From: Methanocorpusculum parvum
Lineage (GTDB): Archaea > Halobacteriota > Methanomicrobia > Methanomicrobiales > Methanocorpusculaceae
NCBI GenBank assembly: GCA_015063085.1
Contig: SUTD01000001.1
Span: forward strand, 124,001-188,000
Direction: 5' to 3'
DNA: 64,000 nt
Positions 47,584-55,164 of the stretch are shown here, piece by piece (the stretch's first letter is position 1; each line of letters begins with the position of its first letter). Position numbers and translations under genes: made by a program. Below the pieces are notes generated by a model, which saw nothing but the letters and a program-made list of their open reading frames with translations, searched no databases and was not told the DNA's origin.

Positions 47584-48081
47584 TTATGGGGCGAAAGTAA
47601 TGTCTGTTTCACAAATAATTCCGCCATCTGTTGTAATGAGCTGGAAGTGTGCATTTGTCGGGAGCTGAATCGACTGTTGCAGCAAACCAAACTGATTAGT
47701 AGAAGTAATGATGATGGTCTCCCCTACATTCCAATACCCATCGTTTTCACTAACTTCATAGTTATCACTACCCTTCGACAAATCAAAATAACTCATAATT
47801 CCATTTCGAACCATTACGAGTTTTATCTCATCGAGATCGAGGGTATCACCAGACATGTGTTTTACCGACAGCTCCATCCAGTCATATCCCTCATCCTCAT
47901 TTCTGAAATCCATTTTGTAATCATTAATTTTAATCATGGCAGTGGGAGTCGTATCCACATTTGATACTACCCCTGTTGCAAATGCAGTAACGACAGCCGC
48001 GATAACAACAGTGATTACCAGCATCAGCATAATACCAATTACCGGAGAAACGGCGTCTTCAGTATTCTCAGTAATTCTCAT
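47584..48081 (-). CDS. Archaeal type IV pilin
   Basis: A 165-aa pilin: MRITENTEDAVSPVIGIMLMLVITVVIAAVVTAFATGV, then TTPTAMIKINDYKMDFRNEDEGYDWMELSVKHMSGDTLDLDEIKLVM, with the HxSGDxLD pattern of this family. Codon use is A/T-richer than in neighbouring operons. Overlaps the upstream pilin by 4 bases. Confidence 0.88.
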   Translation of the reverse strand: MRITENTEDAVSPVIGIMLMLVITVVIAAVVTAFATGVVSNVDTTPTAMIKINDYKMDFRNEDEGYDWMELSVKHMSGDTLDLDEIKLVMVRNGIMSYFDLSKGSDNYEVSENDGYWNVGETIIITSTNQFGLLQQSIQLPTNAHFQLITTDGGIICETDITFAP

Positions 48082-48683
48082 TTTACAATCACCACCTCAT
48101 CATACAACATATACTTGCCATGGGTAATTGAAATAGAGATTTCCGTTCCTTTTTCAATAGTATCATAATATGGACCAAAGATTTCTTCAAAATATGTATA
48201 ATCTTCAATCGGTGTTGGCTCACCAGTCATCATTGCTCCCCATTCCACATTTGTTGCGAAAGATTCTCCTGCTTTGAAGGTAGCAATACCAAACTCGTTC
48301 TCGCCAGTTCCAGTCGTACTCCACATATTATCATTATTACGTAAGAGGAGATTTGGAAGGTGACCTGATGCAGTATATGTATGGGTTTCATCATCATTTC
48401 CGCGCCATGTAGAAACGATACTCATTTTTGAAGTGTCGAGTTTTCCATCGCCTGCCAGATAGAGAATCTGGAATGACGGGTGAGAATAGAACATACCTCC
48501 ATCATTTGAGTTAATATTCTCATAAACGGCAACGTCTAATACAGCAATAGGTGCTGTTTCGATATCTGCTGTGGTATCACTTGCAAATGTCATGACAACA
48601 GCAGCGATAATAATCGTCACCACCAGCATCAGCATAACACCAATAACCGGCGAGACTGCGTCTTCCTTGTTAGATTTTTTCAT
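48078..48683 (-). CDS. Archaeal type IV pilin
   Basis: About 201 aa from the ATG at 48681-48683, giving MKKSNKEDAVSPVIGVMLMLVVTIIIAAVVMTF; an ATG three codons earlier (48692) and a GTG at 48701 are also possible. The short basic leader matches the pilins at 57.2 and 58.2 kb, which favours the inner ATG. The mature domain has the ILYLAGDGKLDTSKM block. First gene of a two-pilin operon with a long structured leader. Confidence 0.85.
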   Translation of the reverse strand: MKKSNKEDAVSPVIGVMLMLVVTIIIAAVVMTFASDTTADIETAPIAVLDVAVYENINSNDGGMFYSHPSFQILYLAGDGKLDTSKMSIVSTWRGNDDETHTYTASGHLPNLLLRNNDNMWSTTGTGENEFGIATFKAGESFATNVEWGAMMTGEPTPIEDYTYFEEIFGPYYDTIEKGTEISISITHGKYMLYDEVVIVK

Positions 48684-48701
48684 AATTGCCATACGAATCA
48701 C

Positions 48702-48826
48702 TTTGTACTAACTAATTCCCGAGCCCCAGGAACTGCTTACGTTAAGCTCAACCTGCGAATCGGATAGCAACCCCGAAAGGGAGTACGCTTCCGAATGTTG
48801 CTTAGAACAGTGTCTGTTTCAGAATG
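48702..48826 (-). promoter_or_regulatory. Promoter and structured leader of the two-pilin operon
   Basis: On the minus strand a TATA box (TTATATATA, about 48826-48836) should start RNA near 48800. The leader carries GCAAC (48797-48801), then nine bases, CGTACTCC (48780-48787), then eight bases and GTTGC (48767-48771). A second pairing, TTCGGA with TCCGA downstream, would cross the GCAAC/GTTGC stem, so the two are a pseudoknot or alternatives. Further hairpins are GCTTA-ACG-TAAGC and TTCC...GGAA. The first motif recurs in the leader at 56.66 kb. Confidence 0.6.
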
Positions 48827-48836
48827 TATATATAAC

Positions 48837-49143
48837 AAGTATCTTTGTCAAAATTTACTTGATGAAAATAAAATACACTTGATTTACAAAAAGGATTAAA
48901 AGAAATAATGCGGATAAATCGCAGGTTTTAGAAACGAAGCGCGGATTTAGGGCAGATAGTTTTAATCCTATACGTAAATGTTTGCAAAATAAAATTGATG
49001 AAAGAAAAATAAAAATTGTAAAAACGCGCATTGAAGGAGAGGATTAGTGTGAGAGAGATGAAGAGCGTTATCAACCGCAGAGATAAATTGGTCAACAAAC
49101 TGCTGAGTAATTACAGAGAATAAAGAAAACAGAAAACTCACCT
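48837..49143. other. A/T-rich stretch without a supportable gene
   Basis: About 300 bases of low-complexity A/T-rich sequence between the pilin promoter and the first 187-bp repeat. A minus-strand open frame crosses it from the repeat (beginning MRITKRGVVRIGYPNTK), but most of it has no protein character. I see no RNA gene either. Confidence 0.5.
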
Positions 49144-49330
49144 CAAAACGAGGTGTCTTAGTGTTCGGGTAACCAATCCGAACAACACCACGCTTTGTAA
49201 TTCTCACTAAAAGAATAATCTAAGAATACAGCGTTAGCTGATGTATATAGATACAACCTTAAAGAATAAAAAATCTTGCAGAACTGTAAAACAAAAAGAT
49301 TAACTGAGAAAAACGGCAGGGTAATTTAGA
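49144..49330. repeat. 187-bp direct repeat, copy 1, with a conserved hairpin
   Basis: Nearly identical to 50065-50252. It begins CAAAACG-A/C-GGTGTC and ends near GTAATTTAG. It contains a two-tier stem: GGTGT (49152-49156) with ACACC (49185-49189), and TGTTCGG (49162-49168) with CCGAACA (49178-49184). On the minus strand a TATA-like TCTATATACAT lies at about 49242-49251, so a small RNA running down through the hairpin is possible. The direct repeats bracket the diverged peptide/RNA locus at 49.4-49.7 kb. Confidence 0.85.
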
Positions 49331-49439
49331 CATCAATCCAGAAACAAAACCCGCATCAACATATGGATTTATATCCAGAGAAAGTGAATCATAAGATGCC
49401 GGCCTCACCAGCCGAGTAAGATAAAAAGGAGGTGATAAT

Positions 49440-49529
49440 ATCACCCAGTTTATCATAGCAGCATTCACAGTTGCTGTTCTCATATCCAGAGAACTCAGGT
49501 TATGGTATCAGCTACTGATGAGAAAATAG
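49440..49529 (+). pseudogene. Hydrophobic-peptide gene with ATC in place of its start codon
   Basis: Thirty codons to the TAG at 49527-49529. Aligned without gaps to the peptides at 59129 and 60085, the ATC at 49440 falls exactly on their initiator Met, and SRELRLW matches their SREIREW/SREIRGW at residues 16-22. A very strong Shine-Dalgarno (AGGAGGTGAT, 49428-49436) lies just upstream but is half buried in the palindrome GGTGAT-AAT-ATCACC. Either an ATG mutated to ATC, or a non-standard start is used. An upstream hairpin CGGC-CTCACCA-GCCG (49400-49414) lies in the leader. Confidence 0.6.
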
Positions 49530-49610
49530 TGGGAGGTCAAACCCCCATTATTTTATACTCCTTCACCCGAGGGAAATTCCTATATACTTACACAACATAA
49601 GTATAACTTG

Positions 49611-49690
49611 CAAGATAAACTGGGTGGTATCCGGTTGAACAGGATGGTTACCTGTTCGAAGAAACCGGTTTCACCTTCTTGTTTCTTTTC
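49611..49690 (+). ncRNA. Putative antisense RNA of the 49.4-kb peptide locus
   Basis: A TATA box (TATATACT, 49581-49588) predicts a start near 49611. The first bases include GATAAACTGGGTG (49614-49626), perfectly complementary to CACCCAGTTTATC (49442-49454), the first codons of the peptide frame upstream. A two-tier hairpin follows: CCGGTT/AACCGG (49631-49636 with 49663-49668) enclosing GAACAGG/CCTGTTC with loop ATGGTTA. A T-rich end (49677-49689) could terminate it. Same layout as the RNAs at 59.3, 60.3 and 60.6 kb, in shortened form. Confidence 0.55.
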
Positions 49691-49899
49691 CAGAATCTAA
49701 TTATTGCATAGATACCTCATCTCGGTCTTCACTCTGTATTCCTTTTTCAATTATCAAAACAATTAACCCGCACCACTTACAATCTACATGAGAATTTCTA
49801 ACAACCTCTATTTTGAAGAAAAGGAGAATCGGCCTCACTTGATTTTGAAAAAAATCTCACCTCTTATCTGCCCTGCTTCACCACAACCCAGAAACCAGA

Positions 49900-50007
49900 C
49901 TATCTCCTTCCTGTATGTTTCAGAATCTGCTTCTTTCTCAGAGAATCAAAAAGACTCCTTGCCTGTTTCAACGACAAACCAAGCTCATCAGCAGCTAACG
50001 GAATCAT
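49900..50007 (-). CDS. Small winged-helix-like ORF or gene fragment
   Basis: A 35-codon frame from the ATG at 50005-50007 (or a GTG seven codons earlier) reading MIPLAADELGLSLKQARSLF and DSLRKKQILKHTGRR. This has the look of a helix-turn-helix recognition unit (LAADELGLSLKQARSLFDSL). It may be a remnant of a larger regulator or a real small protein. No partner gene is evident. Confidence 0.35.
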   Translation of the reverse strand: MIPLAADELGLSLKQARSLFDSLRKKQILKHTGRR

Positions 50008-50064
50008 AATAGATGGAGTGGCAGACACAAAATAACAGAGAATGAAAAACCGTAAAACTTACCC

Positions 50065-50252
50065 CAAAACGCGGTGTCTTAGTGTTCGGGTAACCAATCC
50101 GAACAACACCACGCTTTGTAATTCTCACTAAAAGAATAATCTAAGAATACAGCGTAAGCTGATGTATATAGATACAACCTTAAAGAATAAAAAAATCTTG
50201 CAGAATTGTAAAACAAAAAGATTAACTGAGAAAAACGGCAGGATAATTTAGG
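50065..50252. repeat. 188-bp direct repeat, copy 2
   Basis: Second copy of the repeat at 49144-49330, differing at a handful of bases and one extra A in an A-run. The two-tier hairpin (50073-50110) is unchanged. The unit ends 43 bases before the stop of the transglutaminase-like gene, so it also marks the 3' end of that transcript. Confidence 0.85.
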
Positions 50253-50295
50253 CATGCATCCGGCAGTCAAACCCTGCGGATGCATAGCCGGCAAT

Positions 50296-51021
50296 TCAAA
50301 CAAAAACCGGAACTATCTTCGCATCAGCAGACTGGTAATCATCAGGAATCTGACCAATCTGCCATCCCTCACCTGTGGTCTCAAGATAGTAATACCTCTT
50401 TCCTTCATACATATAGTAAGTACCGCGGGTATTTTCACTTCCAAGCACACCAACGGCTGCATGTCCGGGCAAATCAACAATAACAACCCCGTATCCCATC
50501 TCCCGAAGCAGTGCCGCCATAAAAATTGCCGTGTCTTCACAGTCGCCTCCGTAATCCACCAGCGTCTCTAAGGGATACCGCGGATACTCATCATGACCTG
50601 ATGTTACATCATCAGATGTGTAGGGAAGCGACTGAACAAAGGCAACCGCATTCATAATAATATCATAATCACTGTGTCCTGCGGCTTTTCCATCTTTAAC
50701 GAACAAATCAGCAAGACCTGACAGATACTGCCTGCCGGACTTATCATTCGTATACTGAGCCCAGTTTCGACTGCGATGATCAAGGTTCCGGCATTTTACA
50801 TAGGTCTTCTTTGGAATAGAGACCGAATACGACCAGTCATCTCCCCCGTACGTCCAGGAATAACTGCGGATATAATATTCATTGGGATTTGCTGAACCTG
50901 TATCAGACTCATCATTTCCAAAAATGCCGCCAATAATGCTTCCCACAATTCCGCTTTGTACAAGGATAAATATCAGAGAAACTGCGAGTACAATTTTCAC
51001 CACAGTACGGATAAGAGACAT
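50296..51021 (-). CDS. Transglutaminase-like cysteine protease, membrane anchored
   Basis: A 241-aa protein: one N-terminal transmembrane helix (about 7-30), then an extracytoplasmic transglutaminase-like domain with the catalytic Cys in VDYGGDCEDTAIFMAALL and the His in LPGHAAVGVLG. A likely Asp/Glu partner follows (YYLETTGEGWQIG). Homologous to the dead paralogue in the pilus operon. It may cut or cross-link surface proteins. Stand-alone gene with its own leaderless-type promoter. Confidence 0.85.
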   Translation of the reverse strand: MSLIRTVVKIVLAVSLIFILVQSGIVGSIIGGIFGNDESDTGSANPNEYYIRSYSWTYGGDDWSYSVSIPKKTYVKCRNLDHRSRNWAQYTNDKSGRQYLSGLADLFVKDGKAAGHSDYDIIMNAVAFVQSLPYTSDDVTSGHDEYPRYPLETLVDYGGDCEDTAIFMAALLREMGYGVVIVDLPGHAAVGVLGSENTRGTYYMYEGKRYYYLETTGEGWQIGQIPDDYQSADAKIVPVFV

Positions 51022-51040
51022 GCTGAAAAAAGATAGGGGT

Positions 51041-51057
51041 AGTGATATATTTATAAG
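51041..51057 (-). promoter_or_regulatory. TATA box of the transglutaminase-like gene
   Basis: Minus-strand ACTTATAAATATATCACT; its centre is about 29 bases above the ATG at 51021, so the mRNA would be leaderless or nearly so. This supports the chosen start. Confidence 0.65.
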
Positions 51058-51102
51058 TATTAATCCTCAGGAAAAATCATAGATGGATTTTAGATGATTT
51101 CT

Positions 51103-52338
51103 CTAGCATCCATATTTTTCACGGATATCCCGCTTATGTTTCTCTTTTACTTCGTCTGACACTTTTGTGAGTGGTTCAAGACAGGCATAAATTGTACCAA
51201 TGTCATCAGCGCTCAAACGAACAGATGAATGATAAATCTGATTCATGAGTTTTCTTTCTAAATTCTGATACTTTGAGATAAAACAATGAGAATCATCTTC
51301 CGGTACTTTTTTTAAACATGCCTCACGACCAAGAACAACACATGAGTAAAAACAACTCCTCTGCATCTTTAGATAATCAGATAATGCATTGATATGTCCG
51401 GCATTTTGCCGAATCGGGTTTGGCGGATTATGTTTCTCACCGCCCGGATAGAATACAGCCCAGGTGTTATTACCGACAGAGCCATAAATATTTCCCGCGT
51501 GATTTTTGCATTCGAAAACATAAATTCCTGCATCATGAATCATAATGAGATCAATTTCAGTAGTGGAACCATCCGGCCTCTGAACATAGACATTCCGCAA
51601 TTCCCGATGATATCCGGGAATATTTCCCGGTGAAGATATAAATGAAAATACTGCATCTTCAAGTTCTTTTCCTTTTCTCTCGTTTTCAGTTAAGACTTCA
51701 TCAGTAGAATGTTCTGTATCTGAAGTAGATGGAATGTCGAGTAACTTGGCAGGATGTATCTTTATCTCTGTATCCTGTGGAGATTGTTCAGTAGCAGGAG
51801 GAGAAAGAGTAGAATGTAACTTTACAGAGTCAGTTTTTGTTTCTGTTTTCTGTGGAAAATGTCTTGTGACTGAAATATACGGAGTATCGAGTAACTTGGC
51901 CGGGTGTATCTTTGTTTCCCGTGTCTCAGAGAACAGTGTCCCATCTTTGAACTGTTTGAAAATCTTTCTTAGATAATCCGGATTATCAACTCGTCCAAAC
52001 CGATAACTTTGCGAATTTGTGTGCAGGGTGAGTATAGAATTTCCACCAGTCTTTGTCCGAGTCAATGAAACACCGGTAAAATCCTCGCTCAAAATTGTCA
52101 CAGTTGAAAATAAATAATGGATAACAATCTTTGAACGTGATACATGAATCCAATGTTTATCCCAGTGGATTACCTGATAAATAAAATATGAACCCACTAT
52201 TGGAACCAGAATAAATCCAATTCCAAATGGAAGTGTGAAAAGACTCAGTACAAAGAATAGAATCGATGATTCAAGAGGTATTTTACCCGGATTAATTATA
52301 TGATAGGATTTCCCCTGAGACATAAACAAGCCCATCAT
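51103..52338 (-). CDS. NERD-domain (nuclease-related) membrane protein
   Basis: A 411-aa protein. Two hydrophobic helices near residues 24-55 are followed by a PH-like segment, a repetitive linker (KIHPAKLLDTP and KIHPAKLLDIP, about 45 residues apart) and a NERD domain at about 215-340 with GYHRELRNVYV, TEIDLIMIHDAGIYVFECKNHAG and the Q-x-x-x-H block RQNAGHINAL. The E/D-x-D...E-x-K core is that of restriction-endonuclease-fold enzymes. Cellular role unknown; DNA processing or defence are possible. Confidence 0.82.
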   Translation of the reverse strand: MMGLFMSQGKSYHIINPGKIPLESSILFFVLSLFTLPFGIGFILVPIVGSYFIYQVIHWDKHWIHVSRSKIVIHYLFSTVTILSEDFTGVSLTRTKTGGNSILTLHTNSQSYRFGRVDNPDYLRKIFKQFKDGTLFSETRETKIHPAKLLDTPYISVTRHFPQKTETKTDSVKLHSTLSPPATEQSPQDTEIKIHPAKLLDIPSTSDTEHSTDEVLTENERKGKELEDAVFSFISSPGNIPGYHRELRNVYVQRPDGSTTEIDLIMIHDAGIYVFECKNHAGNIYGSVGNNTWAVFYPGGEKHNPPNPIRQNAGHINALSDYLKMQRSCFYSCVVLGREACLKKVPEDDSHCFISKYQNLERKLMNQIYHSSVRLSADDIGTIYACLEPLTKVSDEVKEKHKRDIREKYGC

Positions 52339-52392
52339 TTAATCCCAGACTTTCTTATAGATATTGAGCCTTGGAATAAATCCAAAAAAAAA

Positions 52393-52596
52393 TCACCGGA
52401 GGGAAAGCCTCCGGCGTGCCTCCTTTGACGCAACAAAATCCCCCCGGCAAAGCCCGTACTTCTTCATCGCCTTCGACACCGTCTGCCTTGAGCAGCCAAC
52501 TCTTCTTGCAATCCGTGTTGCCGAACCCTCATCCTCTATCAGACGGGACAACTCCTCGCGGCTTCGAAGCCCTTCCATCCAGTACCAGTGATTCAT
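52393..52596 (-). CDS. Small helix-turn-helix protein
   Basis: A 67-aa protein with a clear HTH: SATRIARRVGCSRQTVSKAMKKYGL (about residues 25-49), of the Fis/resolvase-like kind. The C terminus is basic. Last gene of a five-gene operon; it overlaps the gene upstream by 4 bases. Confidence 0.7.
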   Translation of the reverse strand: MNHWYWMEGLRSREELSRLIEDEGSATRIARRVGCSRQTVSKAMKKYGLCRGDFVASKEARRRLSLR

Positions 52597-53066
52597 CGAT
52601 CAACCACCGCAAAGCGTACAAACTCCTCAAAATCCTCAACATACAAAGCAGCCGCCGAATCCGGCAGAAGAGATCTCACATCCGTTACCGTCACAACCTC
52701 ATACCGCGAAATCTCATCACCCAAAACGTCCGCCACCAAATCATAGAGCGTGCGTCTCCCAAGCGTCTTTTCCGCAAACGCCTGCTTCACATGAACAGCC
52801 GCAGAAAACACATCAGGACGCTCTGCCTTCAGGAGAGGCACATTCACCCGCGAAAAAGGCCTTGTCAGCTCCTTTAACTCATACTCATCCGATGTCAGAC
52901 CTTCGGTTCTGATTCTCTGCGTCAAAGACGATTCTATGCGGCGGTATCGCTTCGAAAGAACACCGCACGCATCAGCTGCTTCCCCCATCCACTTCGCACG
53001 TGCGAAAACCTCATCGGAAACCGGATAGGCGGCAAGAACTGCCGCCTCAAACGCATCCGCGTTCAT
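52593..53066 (-). CDS. Unrecognised 157-aa protein of the RHH/HNH operon
   Basis: No family recognised. By eye it is mainly helical with several basic residues (RAKWMGEAADACGVLSKRYRRIESSL) and no membrane segment or signal peptide. Overlaps of 4 bases on both sides tie it to the HNH protein and the small HTH protein, suggesting a function in the same DNA-related module. Confidence 0.6.
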   Translation of the reverse strand: MNADAFEAAVLAAYPVSDEVFARAKWMGEAADACGVLSKRYRRIESSLTQRIRTEGLTSDEYELKELTRPFSRVNVPLLKAERPDVFSAAVHVKQAFAEKTLGRRTLYDLVADVLGDEISRYEVVTVTDVRSLLPDSAAALYVEDFEEFVRFAVVDR

Positions 53067-53623
53067 GTATTCCTCCAGGCAAGATACCCGCCTTTTGCAG
53101 GACTTTTCAGATGCAGACGCGGTTTAATCTCTGTTCCCGGATACAGCTCCCGTACATACCGCTCGTTTGCAACGATATTTCGAATCATCCGCGGACTGTA
53201 CTGATACTTCTTCGCAAGCTCAGCCGTAGTCGCCCCTGCTTCACGTTCCGCACGGATAGCCTCGGCTCTTGCAAACTTCTCCGGACGGTTTCTGTGATTC
53301 TCGGAAACCGTCACAAGCCGCAGATTGCAAAGCCTGTTGTCCTGCCTGTTGTGGTTGATGTGGTCAACCTCCATATCAGGATTGCAGGGAATTCCGTGCC
53401 GCATCACCCAGAGAGCGCGGTGAACCATTATCGAATGACGGGAAAAACCGCTGTCGAGATCCAACATCTGATAACCATCATGACTAATACGAGGCGTCAG
53501 ATACCCGTCAATTGCGGTCGAGTAGATCTTTCCCTCCGCAAAGTTTGGAATCCAGTCGCCCCGCATCTGTTTGCAGATGACAAAGTAGTCATTGCGTCTG
53601 ATATACGGGCTGTACTTAGTCAT
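53063..53623 (-). CDS. HNH endonuclease with a C-terminal helix-turn-helix
   Basis: About 186 aa from the ATG at 53621-53623; the open frame continues upstream but overlaps the previous gene. HNH core: HRALWVMRHGIPCNPDMEVDHINHNRQDNRLCNLRLVTVSENHRNR (HNH_3 type), followed by an HTH (TTAELAKKYQYSPRMIRNIVANERYV). This architecture is common in homing or phage-type endonucleases. Middle gene of the five-gene operon, overlapping its neighbours. Confidence 0.85.
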   Translation of the reverse strand: MTKYSPYIRRNDYFVICKQMRGDWIPNFAEGKIYSTAIDGYLTPRISHDGYQMLDLDSGFSRHSIMVHRALWVMRHGIPCNPDMEVDHINHNRQDNRLCNLRLVTVSENHRNRPEKFARAEAIRAEREAGATTAELAKKYQYSPRMIRNIVANERYVRELYPGTEIKPRLHLKSPAKGGYLAWRNT

Positions 53624-53867
53624 AGGCCTCTCCTGCAAAACGGATGTATGCGTCAACAATCTCCTGGCGGGTAAGATACAGACCGGTTCTTTCCTCGAAT
53701 TCGACCTGAATGAGCCTTGCAGGCTCGATGAGTAACGATTCCGGGAGGTTTCCGGAAACCAGCCCTTCGAGGTCGGCAAAGAGACCGAAAAGTTCCTCGT
53801 ATGCCTCGGAGTTTACGAGTTCGTCTGCAATTCTGTATTCGTTTTCTGGTGTTTTTGTGTATTTCAT
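53616..53867 (-). CDS. Small acidic protein of the RHH/HNH operon
   Basis: An 83-aa acidic protein from the ATG at 53865-53867 (MKYTKTPENEYRIADELVNS). No family recognised. It contains TRQEIVDAYIRFAGEAYD at the C terminus. It overlaps the RHH gene by 4 bases and the HNH gene by 8, so it is translated together with them. Confidence 0.65.
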   Translation of the reverse strand: MKYTKTPENEYRIADELVNSEAYEELFGLFADLEGLVSGNLPESLLIEPARLIQVEFEERTGLYLTRQEIVDAYIRFAGEAYD

Positions 53868-54334
53868 ACGTATGCCTCGTTTTCTTTTTCTGCTAATTCT
53901 TCTGCGAATGCTTTTGTGGTCTGCTCGATTCTGTAGCTGATAATCTCTCCTTTTTTGACAGCAGCGTAGATTTTCATCCACTCTTTGATGTCTGCATCCT
54001 GCGGGACTGCTCTGCATTTCTTATACATCCAGGCTTTGATGTCTTCGGCGAGTACTCGGTATGTGTAGTCTGCTCCGTGCATTGCGATTACAGGGAATGC
54101 GTATTCGTCGATTACTTCAAAGAATGCATCCCGGATTTCGGATAGTCTGCTCTCTGCGGTCAGGATTGCGTTTAGTTCAACGGTATCTTTTCTGAATGGT
54201 TTTGAGTGAATCAGGCATCGAAGAAGAGCTGTTACCAGTTCGGTCCTGCTTGCGTATCCGATTTTTTCTGCGATTCTGTCGACGAGTTTCATTTCATCGT
54301 CGGTTACTGTTGTGTGAAGTCTAAGTCTGTTCAT
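53864..54334 (-). CDS. Ribbon-helix-helix-like DNA-binding protein
   Basis: About 156 aa from the ATG at 54332-54334. The N terminus NRLRLHTTVTDDEMKLVDRIAEKIGYASRTELVTALLR looks like a beta-strand followed by two helices, the RHH layout; the rest is a helical domain. First gene of the five-gene operon and probably its regulator. The upstream A/T-rich tract around 54480-54520 is the likely promoter zone. Confidence 0.7.
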   Translation of the reverse strand: MNRLRLHTTVTDDEMKLVDRIAEKIGYASRTELVTALLRCLIHSKPFRKDTVELNAILTAESRLSEIRDAFFEVIDEYAFPVIAMHGADYTYRVLAEDIKAWMYKKCRAVPQDADIKEWMKIYAAVKKGEIISYRIEQTTKAFAEELAEKENEAYV

Positions 54335-54363
54335 GGTTTTTCCTTGTATTTTGTGATGTCCGC

Positions 54364-54631
54364 GGGCCATGGGACATGGGCCACGGGCCATCTGCAGGAC
54401 AGAAAAGTATGCGCTTGTCTGGATGTTTTTCTCACACGGTTTCTATCGCGCTTGTTTTCTGCCTTGTTTTCATTAACATTCTTGATATATTTAATACAAA
54501 TTAATTACAAAAATAAACAACAAGGAATTTTTCATCATGCGGCAGGCGTGCTCCTTTGAAGGAGTACGGCTTGGATGATTCTGTTATCCTTTCATTTTCC
54601 AGAAACTGGTATGGCCCATGTCCCATGGCCC
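54364..54631. repeat. Perfect 20-bp inverted repeat flanking the RHH operon promoter region
   Basis: GGGCCATGGGACATGGGCCA at 54364-54383 is repeated as an exact reverse complement at 54612-54631; partial extra copies of GGCCCATG extend both arms. The 228 bases between have no gene and hold A/T-rich promoter-like sequence. It could be the ends of a small element or a protein-binding pair. The following 54632-54836 has no gene I can support. Confidence 0.75.
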
Positions 54632-54836
54632 ATGGCCCGCTTGAGGAATGTTGATATTTTTGCAAATCCAAAAGAGTAGTGTCTGTTTGTTACCTTGCTT
54701 GGCGGCTGTAATGGGCAGACTTGTCTTTTGGTTTTTGTTTTCTGGTTTTTGTTTTCCTCCTGTGCTCAGCGTTGTTAAATTTACTTTCACCTTGCACACT
54801 AATCTATTGGCTCTCTGGTGATATAATGCATCTTGT

Positions 54837-54908
54837 GTTAGTAAATTTGACAACACAGATATCTTTATATGATAAGTATATATTCAATGTTGACATAGAT
54901 TTACTAAC
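54837..54908 (+). promoter_or_regulatory. Promoter with paired operator half-sites ahead of the 81-aa RHH-type gene
   Basis: GTTAGTAAAT (54837-54846) and its reverse complement ATTTACTAAC (54899-54908) flank a TATA box (CTTTATATG, about 54862-54870). Adjacent GACAAC/GTTGAC segments extend the symmetry. The right arm ends just before the ATG at 54911, so a bound repressor would cover the transcription start. Autoregulation by the downstream protein is the simplest reading. Confidence 0.6.
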
Positions 54909-54910
54909 AA

Positions 54911-55156
54911 ATGGTTGCTGTGAAGAGTAAGAAGATGCAGCTCGGCGTCAGGGTGAGCCGTGAGCTTTATGAGAAGGTAAAGGCGATGACGGAGGGTGAG
55001 AGTCCGGCGTTTGAGTCTATCAGTGATTATCTGACGTTTGTGATTACGGCAGATCTTGCCCGCCGTGAGTCGGGTATGTCTGTGACTGCTCAGGAGATGA
55101 TTGCTCTCCTGGATGATCCCGCGGTTTCTGCACGGTTAAAAGAGGTTTTGCGGTAA
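54911..55156 (+). CDS. Small ribbon-helix-helix-like regulator
   Basis: An 81-aa protein. KKMQLGVRVSRELYEKVKAMTEG followed by ISDYLTFVITADLARRE has the strand-helix-helix spacing of RHH (VapB/CopG-like) proteins. No toxin gene follows on the same strand; the next gene is convergent. The upstream inverted repeat is a likely operator. Confidence 0.65.
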   Translation: MVAVKSKKMQLGVRVSRELYEKVKAMTEGESPAFESISDYLTFVITADLARRESGMSVTAQEMIALLDDPAVSARLKEVLR

Positions 55157-55164
55157 AACGGGTT

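Noticed and set aside
48702-48826. Match to a known riboswitch class
   Set aside because: I compared it from memory with c-di-GMP, cobalamin, fluoride, guanidine and THF consensus patterns and found no fit, so it is only called a structured leader.
48968-49207. Minus-strand frame starting MRITKRGVVRIGYPNTK
   Set aside because: The start lies in the 187-bp repeat; beyond it the two copies diverge at once into unrelated sequence, so no common protein exists. The hairpin explains the conservation better.
54584-54856. 90-codon minus-strand frame
   Set aside because: Overlaps the promoter and operator of the 81-aa RHH gene, reads through an inverted repeat and has no protein-like composition.
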